35,630 bases of DNA from contig JAKLQJ010000207.1 of assembly GCA_022013385.1 (NCBI GenBank), positions 1 through 35,630 on the forward strand, in the 5' to 3' direction. Of this stretch, positions 26,332 through 33,039 are shown one piece after another (position 1 is the first letter of the stretch; each line of letters starts with the position of its first letter). A program made the position numbers and the translations under genes. A model generated the notes under the pieces. That model did not search any database and was not told the DNA's origin. It saw only the letters and a list, made by a program, of their open reading frames with translations. Source of the DNA: Elusimicrobiota bacterium (GTDB lineage: Bacteria > Elusimicrobiota > Elusimicrobia > Elusimicrobiales > UBA9959).

Positions 26332-28452
26332 TCAGTCTTTATTTGTAAATAGGCCGGAAAAAATTTGTTTCATTTTAAGCATATCCTTAAGATATCTCTT
26401 ATTCGCCAAAAAGATTATTTTTTCAAAAATGCCGCTCAAAAACCTCTCATTAAACACAACGGTCAGGTTTTTCCGGCGGACAAGGCCGCTGCACTTTTTA
26501 CATTCGTATGACAGTGATGAAAAAGAGCATTTGGAATAATGGCTACAAAAACCGAATCCGCTTTTACCGACAAAGGTCATATCGGAACAAGGAAAAAACC
26601 CATAAACACCTTTGGCGCATAATTGCAGAAAATGATTGAACGGACATTCCGTTTTGTTTCTTTTTTTATCCAAAAAAATATCCAAATTTTTCAAAAATAT
26701 CGGCTTTAACGCCGTATTATTCTCAATTTGTTTTACCGCCGCGCCAAGACAAGAAGAAAATTCTTTGTAATTCGCTTTAGATGATTCAACGCTAAAAGAA
26801 ACAAATCCGCTTCGCAAAAGGCTTTTAAAAATACTATTCCACCGCATCCGTTTTCTTCCGGGCCTCACAATAACCGCGACAAACTCAGGTGAAATGCCTG
26901 ATGGCATATGTAAAACCTTTTCACCGTCATAAACAATCTCAAGGAATAATTGATGTTCCCGAATAAAATTACTCAAGCGTTTGTCGTATCCGCTTTTATT
27001 GAAACACACAATAAGACGAAGCTTCTTGCCAAGTTTTTCCGACTTCATCAATGCGTAAGCGGATACTGTAAAAATGAAATCGCAATCCCCTGCCGGATCC
27101 TCGATTTTAAGACGAATTTCCTTTTCATTGCCGGGAGAATAAAGCGCGAAATCAATGCCTTCTCTTACAGCGCTCAAAGAAAGCTGACCGTCCTTTCCCT
27201 TATGTCCCACTTCCACCGTTATTGTCGATATTTCCTTGTCGCTCTTGAAAACAGGGGGATGATTTAAATCTCCAAACTTACCATCTTTAATCGCGGCATT
27301 CAACGCATTATCCAAAGTTATGATACCGCCAATCTCTTCTCTGAATATGTCCGAAATCTTTCTGTCGCTTTTAAAAAATTTCGGAACATTTTTTTTCATC
27401 ATCTTACAATCAAAAAAACCGCCTACCGGGCATTGCGCGCATTCACTGGCGTCATGTTTGCCAAGAACCGAATCCACTTTTATCAGTTCTCTTCGCAATT
27501 TAAGAAGATCTATCCCGGTTCGAAAATGCCCTATTCTGTACGCTTTTCTTGATTCAGGACCCAAAGCGGGAACCGTACACGGATAGAAATATCCGTCATA
27601 ACCTAAAGCTATTTCGTCTGAAATACGAGGAATCCTGCGGCTTTTTAAATCCGGAAAATAAACAGGAAACATATAAGTCGCGCTATACGGCCAATTACCG
27701 GACATAAGTCTTTTTTTATATTCGCTTTTCAGCTGACACAATGCTTTGCGCAGGCGTTTTATTCCTTTTTTATTCCATATTTCAAACATATCCAAACCCA
27801 ATGAAATTTCTCCGAAACCAAGTTCAAGAAGACATTTCACGCTTTCAAGTAAACTGGAAACTGTTTCGGAAGTAGTGGTGGAAGATGCAACAAGACGAGA
27901 ACGCATATTAGGAGTCAAACTACGCAAATTGGATGCCACAGCATCAAAAACAGATTCCTCGGGATGATCAATAAACACTCTGTTTAGGTCATTGATTTTT
28001 TTAGCGCCGTCCAGACTCACAACTATTTTAACCCTTCGTTCCAATAAAAAAGCTACATTCTTGCGATTCAGAAAATATCCGTTGGTATAAACGCCGATTT
28101 CAAGGTCGTTTCCCGCCTTGCGCCGCAAGTATTCAATAGCCTTTTTAAGAAGTTCGTAATGCGAAAAAGGCTCCCTGCCGGCAAAATCCACTTTTCTGAC
28201 TAAAGAAAGTTCTGTGCCAAGATCAGCTACTTTATCCGACGCGGTAAGAGAAAGCCATTTATCCAAACCTTCTCTTAATTCTATCCATCTCAAAGTTTGC
28301 TGCGGCCCCCGCGCATCCATTCTGTAATAGCAATATCGACAAGCCATATTGCATTCGCTTGAAAGGCATACTTCAAGTTCGGTCGGAACAAGCATAAGAC
28401 ATGATTTAATATCACTACCCCATGCTTTTGAAGTATTATCGGCGCTAGTCAT
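26332..28452 (-). CDS. Double-domain protein: radical SAM plus degenerate second rSAM-like domain (A)
   Basis: A 706-residue protein, first of three tandem relatives. SECNMACRYC gives Cys 34, 38 and 41. The GGEP strand is AGREPF (91-96), an altered form. SPASM-like residues are the fullest of the three: FYPC near 290 and ECAQCPVGGFFDC at 338-349. The linker FGDLNHPP is at 393-400, then the degenerate second rSAM-like domain at 428-508 (REGIDFALYSPGNEKEI, AYALMK, KLRLIV, REHQLFLEIV). It ends with its own Cys set (ECPFN, GFFPC, GFCSHYSKC, CKKC) and a tail like that of 17113-18195. I use the ATG at 28450-28452; a GTG two codons earlier is possible. No clear ribosome site was seen. Confidence 0.8.
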   Translation of the reverse strand: MTSADNTSKAWGSDIKSCLMLVPTELEVCLSSECNMACRYCYYRMDARGPQQTLRWIELREGLDKWLSLTASDKVADLGTELSLVRKVDFAGREPFSHYELLKKAIEYLRRKAGNDLEIGVYTNGYFLNRKNVAFLLERRVKIVVSLDGAKKINDLNRVFIDHPEESVFDAVASNLRSLTPNMRSRLVASSTTTSETVSSLLESVKCLLELGFGEISLGLDMFEIWNKKGIKRLRKALCQLKSEYKKRLMSGNWPYSATYMFPVYFPDLKSRRIPRISDEIALGYDGYFYPCTVPALGPESRKAYRIGHFRTGIDLLKLRRELIKVDSVLGKHDASECAQCPVGGFFDCKMMKKNVPKFFKSDRKISDIFREEIGGIITLDNALNAAIKDGKFGDLNHPPVFKSDKEISTITVEVGHKGKDGQLSLSAVREGIDFALYSPGNEKEIRLKIEDPAGDCDFIFTVSAYALMKSEKLGKKLRLIVCFNKSGYDKRLSNFIREHQLFLEIVYDGEKVLHMPSGISPEFVAVIVRPGRKRMRWNSIFKSLLRSGFVSFSVESSKANYKEFSSCLGAAVKQIENNTALKPIFLKNLDIFLDKKRNKTECPFNHFLQLCAKGVYGFFPCSDMTFVGKSGFGFCSHYSKCSFSSLSYECKKCSGLVRRKNLTVVFNERFLSGIFEKIIFLANKRYLKDMLKMKQIFSGLFTNKD

Positions 28453-28658
28453 AATCACTATTGAAATTTTTCATTATTCTTTCCGGATATAAATGTTGTG
28501 AGAAAGTTATCAGTATTGAAAACAATCAATACAGATATTCCGCCAAAAATCCTATCTTTTATTGGGACTCTCGCGGTTTTCACAATAATCAGCTTAGTAT
28601 TTCATTGTTTATGAATGCGGAAAACGACGCTATATCTTTATCATACGGAAGAAATACT
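28453..28658. other. Intergenic gap before the double-domain operon
   Basis: A 206-bp A+T-rich gap. The only structure noticed is a small hairpin TATTGA (28514-28519) / TCAATA (28526-28531). No convincing promoter or short gene was found; the three large genes could be expressed from here or by read-through. Confidence 0.3.
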
Positions 28659-29786
28659 TTAATCTTCTCTACCCAAAATTTTCTTGACGCGCTTGTTTAT
28701 TTCTTTCAATTCCTTTTCCCTTTCTTGTTTTTGTTTTTGTTTTATTGTCTCCAATTCCCTTTTCTTTTCTTGCGCCTGTTTTATTTTTTCAAATTCCTTT
28801 TCCTTTTCTTTCGCCTGTTTTATTTTCTCTCTTTCAGCCATTATCTTTTTGTATTTTTGTAAATTTTCGCAATACAAAAAGCTCAATCTTTTAGCGATAG
28901 GCTCGCAACTTTTGGAATTATGATTTTCAAAAGCTTCGCAAATCTCTTTGTAGCCCTCAGGGCAATCTTTCGGCCTTGAATTTTTTATCGCCTTATAAAT
29001 CTGCAAGTTGTCCATACAAATTTTGGAACTCTCCCCCTCACAATCTTTTTTATTCTTGGGAAAAGTTTTAAGACAAAGACTGTTAGCGGGGAGATATTTT
29101 GAAATTGAAGAACAAATATTTTCCATGCCATTTGAAGCGACGGAGCAAAAATCACTAATCGGAACGCTCAAATCTTCCATATCCATAAACTCGGCAGTTA
29201 TGAATGCGTGGCAAGTTCCTTCATCTTTATGTTTGCCGGCCATATAGCCTGCGAACATTACGCGACTAGACATACCCCTGCATATACCTCTCAAACTCCT
29301 GTCCTTGTCATCTAATTCATCCTCCGGGGTTAATATTTTTCGGGGAAGAGATATGATATTGGGGTCTGTTGACGAATTACAAAGGCGCATATCGCCAGAA
29401 GACGCGGCTTGGCAAGAGAAATAACTACTGATAAGCTTATACATCTCGGAATCTTCTCTCAAAAAATAATTTTCTCCGATATCGGCATCACCCCAAATCT
29501 TTCCGTAGGAAGACATGATATCTCTCAAAGAACCTTCTTTGCAAACGCCTTTCGTATTCTTTAAACCGGGAGAATCACTGTCTTCCAAACCTGTTAAATC
29601 GCGAGTCATCGCATCAAGAGCTTCTATATGGTCAGTAGCATCAGGCGGCAAAGAAACACCTGCCGGTTCAACATAAGCCTTTTGCGCCGTTTGCTTTTCA
29701 TGGCCATAATATTTTCTCTGCATTATCTGCAAAGCGGCTAAAAAAGCAAGTATCACGACAATAATTAAAATAAGCCATTTATTCAC
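28659..29786 (-). CDS. Cys-rich membrane-anchored protein with coiled-coil tail
   Basis: I do not recognise the family. The 375-residue product begins with a hydrophobic segment (residues 4-20, LILIIVVILAFLAALQI), either a signal anchor or an uncleaved signal, so the rest is probably outside the membrane. The middle holds 14 cysteines, several in small pairs (KSRPKDCPEG-like and KEICEAF), suggesting disulfides or metal binding. The last 60 residues are a Lys/Glu/Gln-rich coiled coil (EKIKQAQEKKRELETIKQ). The start is GTG at 29784-29786 with GGAGG 5 bp upstream; an overlapping ATG at 29788 runs straight into a stop. It lies directly after the HxsA-like gene, so it may be part of that export or assembly pathway (inference). 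Confidence 0.75.
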   Translation of the reverse strand: MNKWLILIIVVILAFLAALQIMQRKYYGHEKQTAQKAYVEPAGVSLPPDATDHIEALDAMTRDLTGLEDSDSPGLKNTKGVCKEGSLRDIMSSYGKIWGDADIGENYFLREDSEMYKLISSYFSCQAASSGDMRLCNSSTDPNIISLPRKILTPEDELDDKDRSLRGICRGMSSRVMFAGYMAGKHKDEGTCHAFITAEFMDMEDLSVPISDFCSVASNGMENICSSISKYLPANSLCLKTFPKNKKDCEGESSKICMDNLQIYKAIKNSRPKDCPEGYKEICEAFENHNSKSCEPIAKRLSFLYCENLQKYKKIMAEREKIKQAKEKEKEFEKIKQAQEKKRELETIKQKQKQEREKELKEINKRVKKILGRED

Positions 29787-29831
29787 ATTTGCCTCCGTTT
29801 TATTTCTGAATTGTTATTGCTTTCCCCCAAA

Positions 29832-29859
29832 AAAATACAAATTCTAATTACCCAGTCAA
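29832..29859 (-). promoter_or_regulatory. Possible promoter of the Cys-rich coiled-coil gene
   Basis: The minus strand shows TTGACT (29854-29859), 16 bp, then TATTTT (29832-29837). The start codon is at 29786 with its ribosome site between. This matches sigma-70-type spacing, but the -10 is weak. Confidence 0.35.
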
Positions 29860-29962
29860 ATAAACAAAATAAAACCGCAAACTTAATGCAACAATAATTA
29901 AAAATGTGCTAAGGAGCAATTGACCCATGGAACCACTGCGCTTTCCGGCATCATAGGCGACA

Positions 29963-29991
29963 TTGTCTTGTCAAAATACTAGCGCTATAAT
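29963..29991 (+). promoter_or_regulatory. Possible plus-strand promoter facing the hxsA-like gene
   Basis: TTGTCT (29963-29968), 17 bp, TATAAT (29986-29991). No plus-strand gene follows, and transcription would run antisense into the repeat protein gene. It could be a chance match. Confidence 0.25.
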
Positions 29992-30074
29992 CGAAAAACC
30001 GACTTTTTATGTTTTTTTCAACTTTCAAAGATAAAGTCTAACATGAAGCATTTAAAAAACTATAGCGGCTGTTG

Positions 30075-30458
30075 CTAACACCAACCTCCACGGGCATGTG
30101 AGCCGTGTGAGCCGTGTGAGCCATGCGAGCCATGCGAACCATGCGAACCATGAGAACCATGAGAACCGTGAGAACCGTGAGAGCCATGAGAGCTATGAGA
30201 GCCATGAGAAGCATGAGAACCGTGTGAGCCGTGTGAGCCGTGAGAGCCATGACTTTGATGGCTTACATGATAGTTCGATTTGAAATAATTTGAATGAATC
30301 GCGGCATGAGTCACACTCGCATCCATTATAGCTCCGCCAAGAATTCCAAGAGCGAGACCGGTTTTAACAATATCCGAATCAAGCATCTTGCCTTCTTCAC
30401 TGCTCAAAAACATTTTTATGTTTTTGCTTATTCTGTTTTTTTTATTTTTTTTGTCCAT
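30075..30458 (-). CDS. hxsA: His-Xaa-Ser repeat protein (HxsA-like)
   Basis: A 127-residue protein. Residues 1-35 are charged and Lys-rich. A hydrophobic Gly-rich stretch (GLALGILGGAI, about 34-44) then leads to THAAIHSNY. From 64 to 120 there are 19 uninterrupted His-x-Ser tripeptides, mostly HGS with single HVS, HQS, HAS and HSS, then HAR and a C-terminal GGWC. This is the hallmark of HxsA, the proposed substrate of the HxsB/HxsC rSAM maturases; known HxsA proteins are of various lengths, and this one is short. The ATG follows an AGGGG ribosome site. An HxsD-like gene and HxsB lie immediately upstream. The terminal Cys is notable as a possible crosslink or anchor site. Modification itself is inferred from the family. 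Confidence 0.8.
   Translation of the reverse strand: MDKKNKKNRISKNIKMFLSSEEGKMLDSDIVKTGLALGILGGAIMDASVTHAAIHSNYFKSNYHVSHQSHGSHGSHGSHGSHASHGSHSSHGSHGSHGSHGSHGSHGSHGSHGSHGSHGSHARGGWC
30099..30269 (-). repeat. 9-bp tandem repeat coding His-x-Ser
   Basis: Nineteen 9-bp units in frame encode His-x-Ser. Adjacent units are often identical at DNA level while blocks differ at synonymous sites (Gly GGC/GGT, Ser TCA/TCT/TCG, His CAC/CAT). This suggests local duplication with selection for the tripeptide. Not a CRISPR: there are no spacers. Confidence 0.85.
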
Positions 30459-30610
30459 AAAAACCCCTGTTCCTTCTCTAAAAGTTTTCTTCCGCGCTTA
30501 CTGCTCATTTCAACTATTTTGCCTTTTTCCGCCTAAAACTTTTCCTCTTCATTCAGGTTTTCTATATTCGCCTTTTTCAATTTTCCAAAACTTTTTTCTA
30601 ATAATCAACC

Positions 30611-30916
30611 TCATTGCATATGCTCTCCGGCCGCAGATAGCAGAGCCTTTGTCACTATTATTTTGGAAATCCGAGAATTTTTTTTAGTTAAATCTATTCT
30701 GCATTGCTGGTTTAAAATCTCATTGATAAAGTCATCGGCCATGTTTCCTTCATTTGATTCATTCGCTTTGAATTTAATTTCAACTTTTCCGCTTTTAATT
30801 TTGCGCCTTATATCTGCCCTATCCGCATAAATATAAGTAGCCAAAGCAATAGCCTCTTCGGAATATATATCCCCGTCAAGGATAAATGTTTTAATATCAC
30901 TGTCGTTTTTTTTCAT
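30611..30916 (-). CDS. hxsD: HxsD-like small protein
   Basis: A 101-residue protein of the HxsD type, the small non-enzymatic partner always found with HxsB and HxsC. Landmarks: YSEEAIALATYIYADRADI, a short strand KVEIKFKAN, then DDFINEILNQQCRIDLTKKN and SKIIVTKALLSAA, matching the family order of helix, strand, F-x3-L..Q..R helix and the final Ala-rich helix. It may bind the precursor or bridge it to the maturase (inference). The ATG at 30914-30916 has AGAGGTG 5-6 bp upstream. It is the second HxsD-like gene in this operon and lies between HxsB and the HxsA-like gene. Confidence 0.75.
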   Translation of the reverse strand: MKKNDSDIKTFILDGDIYSEEAIALATYIYADRADIRRKIKSGKVEIKFKANESNEGNMADDFINEILNQQCRIDLTKKNSRISKIIVTKALLSAAGEHMQ

Positions 30917-30954
30917 CCTATCACCTCTTTAACTACTCATGATCAACAATTCAA

Positions 30955-31057
30955 AGTTTAGAGTTTTTTCTCTCAACTCCTAAACTCTTTCCCGCCACTA
31001 CAGCGTCGGCGGGTCTCTGCCACTGAATCTTCGGCAGACGCACCAATGTAGTAGTGG
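30955..31057. other. Strongly structured intergenic element
   Basis: The gap between HxsB and the HxsD-like gene can fold extensively. AGTTTAGAGTT (30955-30965) pairs with AACTCCTAAACT (30975-30986, one bulge). CCCGCC (30991-30996) pairs with GGCGGG (31008-31013). TCTGCC (31016-31021) pairs with GGCAGA (31033-31038). CCACTAC (30995-31001) can alternatively pair with GTAGTGG (31051-31057). Mutually exclusive stems suggest an mRNA switch, processing site or mobile repeat; no coding potential seen. Confidence 0.5.
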
Positions 31058-31089
31058 AGAACGCCAAAGAAGTAATGGCGGAAAACTCT

Positions 31090-32568
31090 TTAACTCTCAA
31101 CTGTTTTTTGCACCCATTTCCTTAAAATAGCCGCTTCCTTAGGTTTAGCAAGCAATTCGAATATCGCGTCAAATATACCCATAAACAATTTGCATCTTTC
31201 ATTGGACGGCATATTGCCCCAAAGATTTTGCTGAGTTTCATAATTATAAACCGGACAAACTCCGCAAAAAGGCTTATACGCGCAACGAAAGCATAAAGGC
31301 TGTTGTTCAAGATTTGAAGACAAAACACAGCTTTTAGTTACCGGACTGCCCATAACAGATAAATATGTATCTTTAAAAACATTGCCCGTTTTAAATATTT
31401 CATCTCCGCTCCAGCCTATCATTCTTCCTTCATCACAAGTATATAAATCGCCGTTATGATTATAGGCGAGCTGACCTATTGAAGCTCCGCAAGGGCATCT
31501 CATGTCAAGATAGCCTGGATCATGAGCATTCAATACTTTATCCAATATCATCATGGCCGTTTTTTCTCTTATAACCTTCTTGGCATTAAGCCGAACTATG
31601 TGATTGAGAGCTTTTCTATAAAAAGAAATGAAATCATCCGCCGAATAACCGATAATATCCCAATATTTTTTCGCATATCCTATCGGCGCCAAAGGCCTTA
31701 TAAAAATATCTTCCAACCCTTGTTTAACATATTCGTCTACGATTTTCTCGCCGCTGGCAAGAGAGTTTTTTGAAACCGTAAGAAGAGCGCTGGGTTTAAA
31801 TATTCTATAATTTTCATTCTGTCTGTCATGCCTAGCATTAAAATATTTCAACCATTTAATCGTCACATCATATGAACTTGCTTTGCGGAACATTCTATTT
31901 TTATCGTGAATACTTTTGGGGCCGTCCAAAGAAGTGCAAATAGAAACTTCATGTTCCATTAAAAACCGCGCTTTTTCTTCGGTCATTAAAGAGAAATTGG
32001 AAACCAAAGCAAGAATTAAACCTTTTTTTAATTTTTTTTCCACACTTCTGGCATATATCACGGTTTTTTTGAGAACATCCCAATTTAAAAGCGGCTCTCC
32101 CCCTTGAAATTCTATCGTTATTGAAGGATTTGGACTTTTGAAAGCAAAATCCACACTGGCCTTGGCGGTTTTAAATGACATATCCGTATTTTTTTTAGAA
32201 GAATCAACCGCGCTCGACTGGCAATATACGCAGGTATGATTGCACCTTAATGTCATGACAAGAATATGCAGCCCCGCTCCGCCAAACAAATAACTATTCG
32301 CGCTTCTCCATCTCGCGGACAAATTGTCAAAATTCATGCGAGTCCTGATAAAACCTTTTTCAGCCAAACTCTCAAAAATCTTGGATTTTTCAGGCAATTT
32401 GGATTTAAGCCACTTATCAAATTCAAGAGGCTTCAAATACTTAAAATTACCGAAATCGTTAACTAAAAGATATTTTCCGGGAAATCTCCGCCAACGACTA
32501 TCGGGAATAACTCCATAAGCGCGACGAGCTTTCGCTTTATTTTTTGTTCTTTTTGTTTTTACCGGCAT
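31090..32568 (-). CDS. hxsB: HxsB radical SAM/SPASM maturase beside the HxsA-like gene
   Basis: A 492-residue HxsB. The N-terminal 100 residues contain the PqqD-like recognition region (GKYLLVNDFGNFKYL, KGFIRTRMNFDNL). GLHILVMTLRCNHTCVYC follows (Cys 109, 113, 116), then IEFQGGEP at 152-159. All SPASM cysteines seen in 13186-14604 are kept except one of the LCLISSC pair: CPCGASIGQ, YTCDEGRM, SCVLSS, CFRC, FCGVCPVYNYETQ and ERCK. It probably acts on the His-x-Ser repeats encoded 630 bp downstream. The ATG has GGAAG 7 bp upstream and overlaps the preceding HxsD-like gene by 32 bp, implying coupled translation. Confidence 0.9.
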   Translation of the reverse strand: MPVKTKRTKNKAKARRAYGVIPDSRWRRFPGKYLLVNDFGNFKYLKPLEFDKWLKSKLPEKSKIFESLAEKGFIRTRMNFDNLSARWRSANSYLFGGAGLHILVMTLRCNHTCVYCQSSAVDSSKKNTDMSFKTAKASVDFAFKSPNPSITIEFQGGEPLLNWDVLKKTVIYARSVEKKLKKGLILALVSNFSLMTEEKARFLMEHEVSICTSLDGPKSIHDKNRMFRKASSYDVTIKWLKYFNARHDRQNENYRIFKPSALLTVSKNSLASGEKIVDEYVKQGLEDIFIRPLAPIGYAKKYWDIIGYSADDFISFYRKALNHIVRLNAKKVIREKTAMMILDKVLNAHDPGYLDMRCPCGASIGQLAYNHNGDLYTCDEGRMIGWSGDEIFKTGNVFKDTYLSVMGSPVTKSCVLSSNLEQQPLCFRCAYKPFCGVCPVYNYETQQNLWGNMPSNERCKLFMGIFDAIFELLAKPKEAAILRKWVQKTVES

Positions 32569-33016
32569 ATTTTTCTTCCCATGTTTGGTTTATTTTTAAC
32601 GGATCCTGCTTCTTGCAGTCTGAAGATTCCTTTTTTATTTCTTTCTCCACCTGACTGATAAGCTCATCCAGCTCTTTTTCCTGCTCAGGAGTCAAACCTG
32701 CATCTTCCGCTTGCGGTTGCGATTTTTCTTCATAAGACAATGCTTTGAGAATTAAAAACTCTCTAAGCTCTGAATTATTTTTAAATATGTCCGCGCGAAT
32801 CTTTTCGTTTTTAAGCTCCTCTGTAAACCGCATTGCCGTCTTTTTAACGGAATTTCTGCCCTTTTGTTTAAGAGAAACCTCAATTATCTTAGAGCTCAGT
32901 TTCTTTAATAAAACATACGCCTCATCCGTAACGGAATAAGCGGCATATCTTATATTATCCAAGGGATACTCCCGTAAATTGGATTTTAATAAAATTTTCT
33001 CTTTTGAATGTTTCAA
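32537..33016 (-). CDS. hxsD: HxsD-like protein with charged C-terminal extension
   Basis: A 159-residue protein. Its core reads YPLDNIRYAAYSVTDEAYVL, IIEVSLKQK, then MRFTEELKNEKIRADIF and LREFLILKALSY, the HxsD layout. A Glu/Lys-rich tail of about 55 residues follows (LTPEQEKELDELI, coiled-coil-like), absent from ordinary HxsD. I chose the TTG at 33014-33016 because AAGGAGAG lies 5-6 bp before it and it clears the upstream gene; an ATG at 33058 would overlap that gene by 19 bp and has no ribosome site. The end overlaps HxsB. Two different HxsD-like proteins around one HxsB is unusual. Confidence 0.72.
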   Translation of the reverse strand: MKHSKEKILLKSNLREYPLDNIRYAAYSVTDEAYVLLKKLSSKIIEVSLKQKGRNSVKKTAMRFTEELKNEKIRADIFKNNSELREFLILKALSYEEKSQPQAEDAGLTPEQEKELDELISQVEKEIKKESSDCKKQDPLKINQTWEEKYAGKNKKNKK

Positions 33017-33039
33017 TTTTTCTCTCCTTAAATCGCTAT

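Noticed and set aside
28461-28923. Plus-strand Phe/Leu-rich frames that look like membrane proteins
   Set aside because: They are the antisense of the Lys/Glu-rich coiled coil of the minus-strand Cys-rich gene, which typically gives false Phe-rich frames.
29800-29985. A 21-codon minus-strand peptide (MSPMMPESAVV...) between the Cys-rich gene and hxsA
   Set aside because: No ribosome site, no leader-core character, and very short; likely chance.
30038-30283. Open frames on both strands through the repeat region that would encode Met/Ala/His-rich or Asn/Glu/His-rich repeat proteins
   Set aside because: They are shadow frames of the 9-bp repeat in the His-x-Ser gene, which has a ribosome site, a sensible N-terminus and a family match; the others have none.
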